Of a DNA stretch of 64,000 nucleotides, positions 33,451 to 41,650 are shown piece by piece. The notes under the pieces were generated by a model. The model did not search any database, had not been told where the DNA came from, and saw only the letters and a list, made by a program, of their open reading frames with translations. Positions within the stretch are counted from its first letter, which is position 1. Each line of letters starts with the position of its first letter. A program made the position numbers and the translations under genes. The stretch is from SURF-13 sp041695325 (GTDB lineage: Bacteria; Pseudomonadota; Gammaproteobacteria; SURF-13), in NCBI GenBank assembly GCA_041695325.1, contig JBGFRC010000019.1, positions 5,452-69,451 of the forward strand, in the 5' to 3' direction.

Positions 33451-34115
33451 CCGGCGCCTGCGGGAGGAGGCGCGTCCTGCTCGGCGGATTCGGTATCGCT
33501 GGTGCGCAAGGTGAAATTCACCCGGCCGGGCTGCTGCTCGGAGCGTTCCATCAACAGGGTCTTGAATTCAACACCTTTGAACACCGGCTCTTTTCCGAGC
33601 GCCTGCAGCAATACCGGCACCCGTTCCGGCGCCAGGGTGCCGCCGTTCAGCGCAAAACTGGCGCCACTCTCGCCAATACTGATGTTAGTCAACCACACTC
33701 CCTCCACGCGCCGCCGCGCCAGTCCTTCGATCTGGGCAGAAAAACCTTTGGTGTTGCCCAAACGGCCGCCGGCAAGATTGTTGAGCATCTGCTGCTTCGC
33801 ATCGCGCTCGGCGGCAAGGCGCGCCACCTCCTGCTCGAACGCCGCGTCTTTCTGCATGGCCTGCGCCTGCTGACCCAGCGCCTCCAGTTGTTTGCGTGCG
33901 TCACTGTGCTGTTGCTGCGCGCTCGCCAGCTCTTTCTTCATCGGCCCCAGGCTCCAGGAGGCATAAGCGTAGTAAAGCATCAGCACCACCGCCACGCCCG
34001 CCAGGGCATACCACAGGGTCTGCGCGGAAAACGGTTGCCGCGCGCCGCGGAAGATGGGGAGATACAAGTTGATCTGCTGGTTTATCACGCCGCCCTCATT
34101 GCAGCGTGGCGGCAT
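33447..34115 (-). CDS. PilN-like MSHA biogenesis protein (MshI2)
   Basis: A 222-residue bitopic inner-membrane protein with the PilN hallmark near the N-terminus (INQQINLYLPIFRGARQPFSA), a single membrane segment (LWYALAGVAVVLMLYYAYASW, about 34-54), a coiled coil, and a periplasmic domain with VEGVWLTNISIGESGASFALNGG. In PilN proteins the INLL-type motif binds PilM; the partner here is the PilM-like MshI encoded just upstream, with which it overlaps by 20 nt. It ends with an acidic, Pro-rich tail. Confidence 0.85.
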   Translation of the reverse strand: MPPRCNEGGVINQQINLYLPIFRGARQPFSAQTLWYALAGVAVVLMLYYAYASWSLGPMKKELASAQQQHSDARKQLEALGQQAQAMQKDAAFEQEVARLAAERDAKQQMLNNLAGGRLGNTKGFSAQIEGLARRRVEGVWLTNISIGESGASFALNGGTLAPERVPVLLQALGKEPVFKGVEFKTLLMERSEQQPGRVNFTLRTSDTESAEQDAPPPAGAG

Positions 34116-35073
34116 CGCGCAGCGCCGCGCCCACGGCGAGCAGGCACTGCGCTTGCAGCTTCTGGCTGAGCGGCGAGGCGCACTCCAGCACCTTGTTCAG
34201 GTCTATCTGTTTGATATTCAAACCCAGGCTGTTGGCGACGTGGTTCACCGCGCCGGGCAGTTCCTGCTCCAGGGGAGCAAACAGCAAGTGGGTAATGAGC
34301 GGCTGGGAATAGTGACTCTCGTAGTAATCCAGCGAGCGCTGCACTTCCAGCACGATGTTGTCCAGCAGGCGTTGCACTTCGTCGGGCAGCGCCTCGTCCG
34401 GCCGCGCGGCCTCCAGCCCGCTGAACAGCCGGGCGAAATTGAGCTCGATTTTGCGCGCCAGATACAATGTGCCCGCGCGCGTCAGAATGATGTGCCCGCC
34501 TTGCGGCGTCAGATGCACCAGCACCACACCCGCCTGGTCCTCCTCAAACAGCGCGGTGATGTTACGCAGCGCCATCTCCGGGATATCTATCACCGATAAA
34601 TCCAGGCCGGCGTTTTTGACCAGCGCGCTGTGCTCCTGCACCAGGGCGGCGCGCGTCACCACCACGTACATCATCTTGTTCTGACCGGAAAGATTTTGCG
34701 CGGGGATTTCGAATACATCCATCACCGCATCATCTATATGGAAGGGGATGAGGTCCTTGATGCGCCAGCGCAGCGCGGCCTTGAGCTCCGCCGCCGCCAC
34801 ATTGGGCGCTCCCACCAGCAGCAACTGGTAACCGTTCACTTCCAGCAACTCAACGCAGCGGGTGTTGGCCAGCCCGTGCTGCCTGACCAGCGCGGCGCAT
34901 GATTTATCGCGCTCGTCCGCCAGCGCTTGATGTACGCACAGCGTGATGCGCGGCCGAGCGCCTTCGGTTCGCACGATGCGCGCGAGGCTCACGCCACCGG
35001 GTGCGAAAGCAATGCCGACCACTCCTTCGCCGTGTGCGGGTTTCGGAAACAATTTTAACAGCACGTTCTTCAT
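34096..35073 (-). CDS. mshI: MSHA biogenesis protein MshI (PilM-like actin fold)
   Basis: A 325-residue cytoplasmic PilM/HofM-like protein, first gene of the msh operon. It shows VVGIAFAPGGVSLARI near the start, the region AALRWRIKDLIPFHIDDAVMDVFEIP, VIDIPEMALRNITAL and VLEVQRSLDYYESHYSQP, which are typical of the family. It is expected to bind nucleotide and the N-terminus of the PilN-like protein encoded next. A TTTACA-17-TATTTT promoter lies 65-93 nt upstream. Confidence 0.87.
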   Translation of the reverse strand: MKNVLLKLFPKPAHGEGVVGIAFAPGGVSLARIVRTEGARPRITLCVHQALADERDKSCAALVRQHGLANTRCVELLEVNGYQLLLVGAPNVAAAELKAALRWRIKDLIPFHIDDAVMDVFEIPAQNLSGQNKMMYVVVTRAALVQEHSALVKNAGLDLSVIDIPEMALRNITALFEEDQAGVVLVHLTPQGGHIILTRAGTLYLARKIELNFARLFSGLEAARPDEALPDEVQRLLDNIVLEVQRSLDYYESHYSQPLITHLLFAPLEQELPGAVNHVANSLGLNIKQIDLNKVLECASPLSQKLQAQCLLAVGAALRDAATLQ

Positions 35074-35137
35074 GGTGCCTGCCGCAACCTGTTTTTTGCC
35101 TGAGGCCCTAGGGCTAGCCGTTACCAGATTTTACTTC

Positions 35138-35166
35138 AAAATACCATAGTAAGCTATTGTTGTAAA
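35138..35166 (-). promoter_or_regulatory. Putative promoter of the msh operon
   Basis: On the minus strand, TTTACA (35161-35166), a 17-bp spacer and TATTTT (35138-35143) are set in a 60-bp AT-rich island directly upstream of mshI. The spacing is ideal and both hexamers match the consensus at four of six positions. Genes from mshI to the prepilin at 24647 overlap or are closely spaced and could be read from here. Confidence 0.45.
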
Positions 35167-35188
35167 TATAATAAATTGATAGAACTCC

Positions 35189-35854
35189 TCACCCCTCAAA
35201 AAGCAAATCCCATACCAGCCGGCCCTGTTTCAGGGCGCGCCGCTCAAAGCGGCTGGAGGGACGCGGCAGCGCGCCGGCAAACACGCCCGGGCCGTGAATG
35301 TTTTTTAAGTTTGAGCAGCGAGTCAGCACCTGCATCATGTGCTGCGCATAGTCCTCGTCATCCGTGGCGAGATGAAGCCGTCCGCCTGGTTTGAGCTTGC
35401 GGGCCACCAGCGCCGCAAAAGACGGCTGCACCAGGCGGCGCTTGTGGTGGCGGCGTTTGGGCCAGGGATCGGGGAAAAACACACGCACCCCGCTCAAGCT
35501 GGCGTCGGGAATCGAATGCTGCAAGACCTCGACCGCGTCACGGCAGATGACGCGCACGTTGACCACGCCCTGCGCCTCAAGACGCCGCAGCAAACTCCCC
35601 ACGCCGGGGCGGTGCACCTCAATGCCGAGATAATCGTTTTCCGGATGTGCGGCGGCCTCGGTGAGCAGCGCGTCGCCTGCGCCGAAGCCGATCTCCAGCA
35701 CGCGCGGCGCGCGGCGGCCGAACAGCACGTCGAAGTCGAGCGGGGTGTCTTGCGGCTCCACGCCGTAGCGTTGCCACAGGGTGTCGAGCGCATGCTGCTG
35801 GGCGCGTGTCATGCGCCCTTGGCGCAGCACATAGCTGCGGATGGGACGCATCAA
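35189..35854 (-). CDS. trmB: tRNA (guanine-N(7)-)-methyltransferase
   Basis: Methylates G46 of tRNA with SAM. The 221 residues include RSYVLRQGRMTRAQQHALD at the N-terminus, the SAM-binding LEIGFGAGDALLTEAAAHPENDYLGIEVH, the VFFPDPWPKRRHHKRRLVQ motif and the C-terminal TRFEKR-like SSRFERRALKQGRLVWDL. It is the last gene of a thiS-thiG-trmB unit, 12 nt after thiG, an order common in gammaproteobacteria. Two adjacent ATGs exist; the first is used. Confidence 0.95.
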   Translation of the reverse strand: MMRPIRSYVLRQGRMTRAQQHALDTLWQRYGVEPQDTPLDFDVLFGRRAPRVLEIGFGAGDALLTEAAAHPENDYLGIEVHRPGVGSLLRRLEAQGVVNVRVICRDAVEVLQHSIPDASLSGVRVFFPDPWPKRRHHKRRLVQPSFAALVARKLKPGGRLHLATDDEDYAQHMMQVLTRCSNLKNIHGPGVFAGALPRPSSRFERRALKQGRLVWDLLFEG

Positions 35855-35866
35855 TGAGATAGGTCG

Positions 35867-36682
35867 TTACGGATAAAAAAACGTGCCATCAATGGGTGAC
35901 GACGCGCTGGCGTAGGGCTTACGCGGCATGCGCCCCGCCAGATAGGCCTCGCGCCCGGCCTGCACCGCCTTGTTCATGGCGCTCGCCATCAGCACGGGGT
36001 TTTTCGCGGCGGCGATGGCGGTGTTCATGAGCACGCCGTCGCAGCCCAGCTCCATGGCGATGGCGGCGTCCGAGGCGGTGCCGACGCCGGCATCCACCAG
36101 GATCGGGGCCCTGGCGTTTTCCACGATCAAACGGATGTTGTAAGGGTTGCGTATGCCTAAACCCGACCCGATGGGCGCAGCCAGCGGCATCACCGCCACG
36201 CAGCCCATCTCCTCCAGGCGCTTGGCGATAAGCGGATCGTCGCTGGTGTACACCATCACCTTGAAGCCTTCCTTAATCAGGATTTCAGCGGCCTTGAGGG
36301 TTGCGGGGATGTCGGGAAACAGGGTCTTCTGATCGCCCAGCACTTCGAGCTTGACCAGATCATGGCCGTCGAGCAATTCGCGCGCCAGGCGGCAGGTGCG
36401 GATCGCATCCTCGGCGGTGTAACAGCCCGCGGTGTTGGGCAATATCGTATAGCGCTGCGGCGGCAGCACGTCGAGCAGATTGGGCTCGTTCGCATTCTGG
36501 CCGATGTTGGTGCGGCGGATGGCGACGGTAACGATCTCGGCCCCGCTCGCGACGATGGCGCGACGCGTCTCCTCCAGATCGCGGTACTTGCCGGTGCCGA
36601 CCAGGAGACGCGAACCATAGCGCCTGCCCGCGATGATGAGCGGATCGTCGTGTTGCGGCTGGGGCGATGGCAACGCGCTCAT
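35867..36682 (-). CDS. thiG: Thiazole synthase
   Basis: ThiG builds the thiazole phosphate of thiamine from DXP, ThiS thiocarboxylate and dehydroglycine. The 271 residues show LLVGTGKYRDLEETRRAI, a substrate lysine region (LEVLGDQKTLFPD), VMPLAAPIGSGLGIRNPYNIRLI and PILVDAGVGTASDAAIAMELGCDGVLMNTAIA. The ATG at 36682 is behind GGAGGAGG; the frame extends upstream over thiS but is not family-like. DXP for this reaction is also the product of the dxs gene at 49211. Confidence 0.96.
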   Translation of the reverse strand: MSALPSPQPQHDDPLIIAGRRYGSRLLVGTGKYRDLEETRRAIVASGAEIVTVAIRRTNIGQNANEPNLLDVLPPQRYTILPNTAGCYTAEDAIRTCRLARELLDGHDLVKLEVLGDQKTLFPDIPATLKAAEILIKEGFKVMVYTSDDPLIAKRLEEMGCVAVMPLAAPIGSGLGIRNPYNIRLIVENARAPILVDAGVGTASDAAIAMELGCDGVLMNTAIAAAKNPVLMASAMNKAVQAGREAYLAGRMPRKPYASASSPIDGTFFYP

Positions 36683-36683
36683 G

Positions 36684-36884
36684 TCAACCTCCTCCCACGG
36701 CGTGGATGATCTCCACCCGGTCGGCGGGTCGCAGCACATGCGTGGCGTAGGCGCCGCGCGGCACGATCTCGCGGTTGATCTCCAGCGCGCAGCGCCGGCC
36801 GGCCAGCTCTAGCTGCATGAGGAGCTGCGTGACGTTACAGCCTTCGGAGACGTCGCGCGCCTGTCCGTTGACGAAAATCTGCAT
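36684..36884 (-). CDS. thiS: Sulfur carrier protein ThiS
   Basis: A 66-residue beta-grasp, ubiquitin-like sulfur carrier. It starts MQIFVNGQARDV and contains RCALEINREIVPRGAYATHVLRPADRVEIIHAVGGG, with the C-terminal Gly-Gly that is adenylated and thiocarboxylated. It is directly followed by thiG (1-nt gap). No TPP riboswitch is visible: only about 75 nt separate the start codon from the divergent tRNA gene. Confidence 0.93.
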   Translation of the reverse strand: MQIFVNGQARDVSEGCNVTQLLMQLELAGRRCALEINREIVPRGAYATHVLRPADRVEIIHAVGGG

Positions 36885-36959
36885 ACAATACCACTCTCAC
36901 ACCTTCGGGGTCGCTTCAATCACCCATTTTAAACTATATGCTAAGCTAAATGAATCCGC

Positions 36960-37033
36960 GCGGGTGTAGTTCAATGGTAGAACTTCAGCTTCCCAAGCTG
37001 ATAACGTGGGTTCGATTCCCATCACCCGCTCCA
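36960..37033 (+). tRNA. tRNA-Gly (anticodon CCC)
   Basis: A 74-nt tRNA with acceptor stem GCGGGTG/CACCCGC, D-arm region AGTTCAATGGTAGAAC, anticodon stem TCAGC/GCTGA enclosing the loop TTCCCAA (anticodon CCC, decoding GGG), T-loop TTCGATT and a discriminator T followed by an encoded CCA. All cloverleaf stems pair. It is the only tRNA in the window. Confidence 0.96.
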
Positions 37034-37164
37034 GACACAGATATATGGTGGAAACCCTGATCCGTTGCGCCCTTCGAGCCGGCGCACCAACCGCTCCATG
37101 CTGGCGCTGGACGCAGTGTTGCTGCGCCTGTTCAAATTAAAGATACCGACGGCGCGGTATAACC

Positions 37165-37659
37165 ATGCTGCTCATTTTGATGCGCCACGCCGAAGCCGAG
37201 AAAGCCAGCTTGCGCCGCCACCCTGACGATGATCTGCGCCCGCTCAGCGCCGCCGGCAAAAAAACCCAGCGCGCCATGAGCAGGGCGCTCAAGCGCATGA
37301 GAATCAAGCCCGATCGCATCCTCACCAGCCCGCGCCTGCGTGCGCGCCGGACGGCGGAGATCACGGCCAAGATTCTGGGGATGGCGCAGAGGGTGCGCGA
37401 AGAGGCGGCGCTCGGCGGCCGTTATTCACTCAAGGCCGCGCTTGCCCGGCTCATGCGCTGCAAGCCGGACGAGACGGTATTGTGCGTCGGCCACGAGCCG
37501 GATTTGAGCGAGCTGGCCCAGGCGCTGCTGGGCGCGGATTTTCCGATCAAGTTCGGCAAAAGCGGCGTCATGGGCATCGAGTTCAAGCGCCGCGCCGCGC
37601 GCGGCGCGGGCGCCTTGCTCTATTTCTACCGCCCGCAAGACCTGCTGCGCCTGATCTGA
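37165..37659 (+). CDS. sixA: Phosphohistidine phosphatase SixA
   Basis: A histidine-phosphatase-superfamily protein of 164 residues that in E. coli dephosphorylates phosphohistidine in phosphotransfer and PTS proteins. The catalytic RHG-type motif is RHAEAEK (MLLILMRHAEAEK), with LTSPRLRARRTAEI as the second arginine site and CVGHEPDLSELAQ carrying the second catalytic His. A KFGKSGVMGIEFKR segment near the C-terminus is typical of SixA. Lone gene after tRNA-Gly, convergent with the porin, with a terminator hairpin between them. Confidence 0.9.
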   Translation: MLLILMRHAEAEKASLRRHPDDDLRPLSAAGKKTQRAMSRALKRMRIKPDRILTSPRLRARRTAEITAKILGMAQRVREEAALGGRYSLKAALARLMRCKPDETVLCVGHEPDLSELAQALLGADFPIKFGKSGVMGIEFKRRAARGAGALLYFYRPQDLLRLI

Positions 37660-37667
37660 ATGATCCT

Positions 37668-37698
37668 AAAAAAAACGGCCGCCCCGCGGGGCGGCCGT
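37668..37698 (-). terminator. Rho-independent terminator of the porin gene
   Basis: ACGGCCGCCCCG/CGGGGCGGCCGT is a perfect 12-bp palindromic stem (37675-37698). Reading on the minus strand it is followed by a run of eight T (the A-run 37668-37675 of the plus strand, its first T closing the stem). It lies beyond the porin stop codon, with the copy-4 repeat element in between, and 8 nt past the sixA stop. Confidence 0.8.
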
Positions 37699-37717
37699 CA
37701 ACGGCCGGTTGCAGCTC

Positions 37718-37892
37718 TAGCAGGCTGTTGAGAAACAGCCTGCGTGCGGTGCAGGGAAGAGCGTAGCGAAGGGTCCCACCGCCATTTTTCAAGCACGCTT
37801 TATGTGCCTGAAAAATGAAGCAAAGCGAAAATGACACTGTTCGCTTTGCGAGTTGAAAAAGCCCATGGAAGGGCTTTTTCAACAACCTGCTA
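37718..37892. repeat. Stem-loop element, copy 4 (GCAGG-type), between sixA and porin
   Basis: A 175-bp element including its flanking TA dinucleotides. Ends GCAGGCTGTTGAGAAAC and, inverted, GCAGGTTGTTGAAAAAG form the terminal repeat. Consecutive stem-loops are CAGGCTGTT/AACAGCCTG, GCGGTG...CACCGC, TTTTTCA-GCAC/GTGC-TGAAAAA, GCAAAGCGAA/TTCGCTTTGC and GTTGAAAAAGCCC/GGGCTTTTTCAAC. It closely matches copy 7 at 48898-49136, which has a longer insert in the second hairpin. It begins 8 nt past the stop codon of the porin (minus strand). Confidence 0.78.
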
Positions 37893-37900
37893 GGAGAAAA

Positions 37901-38977
37901 TCAGAAGCGGTGATTGATGCCGATGGAGAAGCTGGAAACGTCTCTCCCGCTGGCGGTGGCCAACTCCGCACCGCTGGCGCTGCCGCGCGTAGCGCCCAAA
38001 CCATAACGCGCGTTTGTTTCGTTATCGGTGTGGGTGTACAGGGCGTAGGCTTCGGTGCGTCTGCTGAGCCTGTGCCCAAGACCGGCCACGTACCAGTCCG
38101 CGCCGCTGTCCGAGGCAGCGTCATGGTCCCCGGCGCGGGCGTAAGCGACTCTCAGGGTGTTGTCGCCCATCTTGTGTGAAAGCGCCAGATACCAGGCCTC
38201 GCGATCAACCCGCGTCGCTACACCCTCTTGATCCAACTCCTCGTATACAAAATTGATCTTGGTGTTATCGTGATTGAAGGTGTAGCCGAGACCGAGCTTC
38301 CAGGCTTTGGTATCGAAAATGCGCGTGCCGGTGGTCCCCCCCGTGCTGTTCGCATCGTTTTCACGGTGCTCGTAGGCCAGCGTGGCGTAGTAGGGAGCGA
38401 GGTCGTACACGACCGCCGCGCTGTACCTGTCCCGGTTAACTGCGCCGTCTTCGTCAGGGCGGTAGGCCGCGAGGAACTGGAAGCCGCTCATCTTCGGGGT
38501 GCGGTAGTTGATGCTGTTCGCCTCGCGCGCATCGAAACGCACGAACTCGCCGGTCACGCTGCCGATGATGGCGTTGTAATCGGCTATGGTATCGCCCCAG
38601 TTATCGAGCGGGCCGGTTGAGAGTCTGTAGGCATTGTCCACGATGCCCATGAGCAGCGTGCCGAGCGGGGCGCTGAGGCCGACGTAGCTGGTGCGGCCCG
38701 CTCCGAATAGCGTACCCGTGGTAGAGGCACCATCATCCAGATTGACCAGTGTTTCGAATTGGAACAGCGCCCTCAGCCCGTTGCCCAAATCTTCCACCGC
38801 CTTGAAGCCCAGGCGAGAGGCATTGCTGGAGACCTCGCTGACGCTGCCTGCGCCCGAGTCGATCACGTCCACGGACATGCGCGCCTGGCCGTAAATCTCG
38901 TAGGGTTTGTCCGCCTGTACCGCAAAAGGCGCCGCGCACAGCGCCGCGATGAGCGCCGCGTACAGTTTTTTCTTCAT
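37901..38977 (-). CDS. Outer-membrane general porin
   Basis: A 358-residue trimeric beta-barrel porin of the Gram-negative OmpC-like superfamily. It has a signal peptide (MKKKLYAALIAALCAAPFAVQA), the first strand YEIYGQARMSVDVID, repeated amphipathic strands, the loop-3 region after LLMGIVDNAYRLS and the C-terminal SFSIGINHRF ending in Phe for BAM recognition. The ATG at 38977 is behind AAGGAGA. A Pho-box-like direct-repeat array is found about 110 nt upstream, so it may be a phosphate-starvation porin similar in role to PhoE; substrate selectivity cannot be read from sequence. A terminator lies downstream. Confidence 0.9.
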   Translation of the reverse strand: MKKKLYAALIAALCAAPFAVQADKPYEIYGQARMSVDVIDSGAGSVSEVSSNASRLGFKAVEDLGNGLRALFQFETLVNLDDGASTTGTLFGAGRTSYVGLSAPLGTLLMGIVDNAYRLSTGPLDNWGDTIADYNAIIGSVTGEFVRFDAREANSINYRTPKMSGFQFLAAYRPDEDGAVNRDRYSAAVVYDLAPYYATLAYEHRENDANSTGGTTGTRIFDTKAWKLGLGYTFNHDNTKINFVYEELDQEGVATRVDREAWYLALSHKMGDNTLRVAYARAGDHDAASDSGADWYVAGLGHRLSRRTEAYALYTHTDNETNARYGLGATRGSASGAELATASGRDVSSFSIGINHRF

Positions 38978-39088
38978 GGTTTTACTCTCCTTGACATTTT
39001 CGTTGATTATTAACCCGTAGTAAACCGCTGCGCCGAACCCTGCCCGGCTCACGGCCCTCAAATCTTGCGCCTAGTCTGCGGGAGTCAT

Positions 39089-39117
39089 GTTACATAAAAA
39101 TGAATAAATTGTTACAG
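39089..39117 (-). promoter_or_regulatory. Possible Pho box array upstream of the porin gene
   Basis: On the minus strand, three segments at 11-bp spacing, CTGTAAC (aatt) TATTCAT (tttt) ATGTAAC, resemble the 7+4 direct repeats bound by PhoB (consensus CTGTCAT/CTGTCAC). The outer two match at six and five of seven positions; the middle one is weak. The -10 element at the expected distance is poor, so this is tentative. Confidence 0.4.
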
Positions 39118-39194
39118 GATAGTTAAGTTTACCCCTTAGCGGCAAGCCGTGCGCGGTTGCAGATCACCCGCGCCTGCGCTGAACATTCATCCCC

Positions 39195-39212
39195 ATGTCA
39201 TTTTCCTGTCAC
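39195..39212 (+). promoter_or_regulatory. Pho box upstream of phoX
   Basis: ATGTCAT-TTTC-CTGTCAC is an 18-bp direct repeat (7+4+7) that matches the PhoB consensus at nearly every position. A CATGAT -10 hexamer (39223-39228) follows after 10 bp, which is the standard geometry when PhoB replaces the -35. It lies 46 nt upstream of the phoX start codon. Confidence 0.78.
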
Positions 39213-39258
39213 GCGTTACGTGCATGATGCGCGCTTCCAACATAACTGGAGGCTAACC

Positions 39259-41211
39259 ATGCATCACCCCGAAGACGACACGATCAGCAATCCGAGTTCA
39301 AATGAAAGCTTCGAATCCATCCTGGAAAGAAACCTGTCGCGCCGCCAGGTTCTGAAAGGCGGCCTCGGCGCGGCGGCGGTAGCGATGTTCGGCCCGCCCC
39401 TGTTCGATATGAACAAGGCGCTGGCCGGAACGGATTCCGCGGGCCTTATCGGTTTTACCGGCATCAGCCCATCCACCGCCGACACGGTGCGCGTGCCGGC
39501 GGGCTACAGCGCCCAGGTGCTGTATAGGTGGGGCGACCCGGCATCGGCGGGCCCCGCCTTCCTGCAGGATGCAAGCAACTCCGCCGCCGATCAGATGGTG
39601 CAGGCGGGCATGCACCATGACGGCATGCACTTCTTTCCGTTCCCGAAGCGCGGCGCGGGGCGCTCCATCCAGTACTCCTCTGATCGCGGCTTGATGTGCA
39701 TCAACCACGAGTACACCGACGACGGCCTGCTGCACCCTGGCGGCATGAGCCCGTGGACCGCGGAAAAGGTCGCCAAGTCCAAGGCCGCGCACGGCGTCTC
39801 GGTCATCGAGGTGCGTATGGATGAGGACGGTGAGTGGAAGGTGAAGCGCCCGTCGGCGTTCGCGCGCCGCATCACCGGCGACACGCCGATACGCATCAGT
39901 GGCCCGGTCGCGGGCTCGGATTGGGTAAGGACCCTCGCCGATCCCGCGGGACTGACCGTGCTCGGCACGCTCAACAACTGCGCCCACGGCTATACCCCCT
40001 GGGGCACGTATCTCACCTGCGAGGAAAACTGGAACGGCTACTTCGTGAACCGCTCCGGCGCCATCCCTGCCGAGCAGCGCCGCTACGGCATCAGCGCCAA
40101 CGGCTTCGGCTATCGCTGGCACGAGCACGACGAGCGCTTCGACGCCGCGCGCCATCCGAACGAGCCCAACCGCTTCGGCTGGGTGGTGGAAATTGATCCG
40201 TTCCAGCCGCAGAGCCGGCCGGTCAAGCGCACCGCGCTCGGGCGCATCAAGCACGAGGGTGCGATCGTGACGCTGGCGCGCGACCAGCGCGTGGTGGTAT
40301 ACACGGGCGACGACGAGCGCTTTGAGTACATTTACAAATTCGTCAGCCGCGACGCCTTCGACGCGCGCGCGTCAAGCGCCGCGCACAACCGCGACCTGCT
40401 CGATCACGGCACGCTGTACGTCGCCCGCTTCAACGCCGACGGCGGCGGCGAATGGGTCGCGCTCGAGCACGGGCGCAACGGCCTCACCGCCGGGAACGGA
40501 TTCTCCAGCCAGGCCGAGGTGCTGGTCAAGACCCGCCAGGCCGCGGACCGCGTGGGCGCCACCAAGATGGACCGTCCGGAGTGGATCGCGGTACATCCGG
40601 TGACGGGCGAGGTGTATTGCACGCTCACCAACAACAGCCGGCGCGGCGCTGCGGGCCAGCCCGCCACCGACGCCGCCAACCCGCGCGCCAACAACGTCTA
40701 TGGCCACATCATCCGCTGGCGCGAGAGCGGCGCCGACAACGCCGCGCTCAGCTTCCAGTGGGACGTGTTCGTGCTGTGCGGCGATCCGGCCAACGCCGAC
40801 CCGGCCAAGCGCGGCAACATCGTCGGCGACATCTACGGCAGCCCTGACGGCCTGTGGTTCGATGACCGCGGCGTGCTGTGGATCCAAACCGACGTTTCGA
40901 CCAGTACGCTCAACCGGGGCGACTACGCCAACATGGGCAACAATCAGATGCTCGCCTGCGATCCGGCCACCGGCGAAACCCGCCGCTTCCTCACAGGGCC
41001 GCGCGGCTGCGAGGTGACGGGCGTAGTCGCCACCCCGGATGGCAAGAACCTGTTCGTCAACCTCCAGCACCCGGGTGAAACGGCGGCCGAGCGCGGCGAT
41101 CCGGCCAATCCCAAGGCCGTCAGCGCCTGGCCCGACGGCGAGGCCGGCGGCCGTCCGCGCTCCGCAACCGTGGTCATTCGCCGTGATGATGGCGGCGTGA
41201 TCGGGAGCTAG
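39259..41211 (+). CDS. phoX: PhoX-type alkaline phosphatase (DUF839), Tat-exported
   Basis: A 650-residue phosphatase that releases phosphate from organic esters in the periplasm, using Ca/Fe cofactors in known members. The N-terminus has a twin-arginine signal (RNLSRRQVLKGGLGAAAVAMF, Arg28-Arg29). The body carries DUF839 features: MCINHEYTDDGLL, LGTLNNCAHGYTPWGTYLTCEENWNGYF, GRIKHEGAIV, YTGDDERFEYIYKFV, MDRPEWIAVHPVTGEVYCTLTNNSRR and FDDRGVLWIQTDVSTS. The ATG at 39259 is behind CTGGAGG and a Pho box is upstream. The stop codon TAG coincides with the edge of a repeat element; the C-terminus RSATVVIRRDDGGVIGS is the usual one, so the protein looks complete. Confidence 0.94.
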   Translation: MHHPEDDTISNPSSNESFESILERNLSRRQVLKGGLGAAAVAMFGPPLFDMNKALAGTDSAGLIGFTGISPSTADTVRVPAGYSAQVLYRWGDPASAGPAFLQDASNSAADQMVQAGMHHDGMHFFPFPKRGAGRSIQYSSDRGLMCINHEYTDDGLLHPGGMSPWTAEKVAKSKAAHGVSVIEVRMDEDGEWKVKRPSAFARRITGDTPIRISGPVAGSDWVRTLADPAGLTVLGTLNNCAHGYTPWGTYLTCEENWNGYFVNRSGAIPAEQRRYGISANGFGYRWHEHDERFDAARHPNEPNRFGWVVEIDPFQPQSRPVKRTALGRIKHEGAIVTLARDQRVVVYTGDDERFEYIYKFVSRDAFDARASSAAHNRDLLDHGTLYVARFNADGGGEWVALEHGRNGLTAGNGFSSQAEVLVKTRQAADRVGATKMDRPEWIAVHPVTGEVYCTLTNNSRRGAAGQPATDAANPRANNVYGHIIRWRESGADNAALSFQWDVFVLCGDPANADPAKRGNIVGDIYGSPDGLWFDDRGVLWIQTDVSTSTLNRGDYANMGNNQMLACDPATGETRRFLTGPRGCEVTGVVATPDGKNLFVNLQHPGETAAERGDPANPKAVSAWPDGEAGGRPRSATVVIRRDDGGVIGS

Positions 41212-41277
41212 CAGGCTGTTGAGAAGCAGCCTGCGTGCGGTGCAGGGACGCACCGCCCTTTTCCCATACACATACTC
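41209..41277. repeat. Truncated stem-loop element, copy 5 (GCAGG-type), at phoX stop codon
   Basis: After TA it reads GCAGGCTGTTGAGAAGCAGCCTGC (first hairpin, one mismatch from copies 4 and 7). GCGGTGCAGGGACGCACCGC (second hairpin) and a CCCTTTTCCCATACACAT piece follow, the last two shared with copy 6 in inverse orientation. The right half is missing. It thus joins a GCAGG-type end to an inner module otherwise seen in the GGAACCTC type. The phoX stop TAG is formed by TA plus the first element base. Confidence 0.65.
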
Positions 41278-41282
41278 TGACG

Positions 41283-41494
41283 CAAGCATTGCGGGTTCGC
41301 ATGACGGCACCAACCTGCAAGACGAGCACGGCACCAATACTCCGTGGCTGGCCGGTTTGCAGTGTCCCTATCGCGTCACCAAACAAAGCGCGCTGTTCCG
41401 CGCCGAACGCAGCGGTGGATTCGAGGGCATGGCGCTGTCCAGTGACGGCGCCTTCGCCGCCATGATTGAAGGCCGTATCACAAGACTAAACTAA
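41283..41494 (+). pseudogene. Remnant of an esterase-like phytase-family gene
   Basis: The open frame here encodes about 70 residues (SIAGSHDGTNLQDEHGTNTP to EGRITRLN) without a credible start codon. The piece GGFEGMALSSDGAFAAMIEG matches the GFEGLALSPDG motif of the esterase-like activity of phytase (PF13449) family. The 5' part of any such gene is missing; upstream lies only the truncated element following phoX. A C-terminal part is also absent. Its TAA stop abuts a solitary GGAACCTC-type element end. Being next to phoX, it may once have been a second phosphate-releasing secreted enzyme (inference). Confidence 0.45.
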
Positions 41495-41508
41495 AGGAAC
41501 CTCTGATT
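41492..41508. repeat. Solitary GGAACCTC-type element end after the phytase-like remnant
   Basis: Immediately after the TAA stop (41492-41494) the sequence AAGGAACCTCTGATT matches the outer end of the element copies at 32631 and 44955, including the adjacent TA. No second end or hairpin chain follows; the sequence continues into unrelated C-rich DNA. Confidence 0.5.
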
Positions 41509-41650
41509 TTCCCGCCCCCCCGGCCCTTGGGACGCCAAAGCCCGCGGGAGAGCAAGGAGCGTCGAGCCGGAGTTTCACGGAAAACCCGAACGGTTGCCGG
41601 GGCATATAAGCCCGCATTTAATCAGGCAATCCTCAATAACTGCGGATCGC

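Noticed and set aside
36885..36959. TPP riboswitch before thiS
   Set aside because: Only 75 nt separate thiS from the divergent tRNA gene, and no THI-box core (CUGAGA, GAUxAxCC) was seen.
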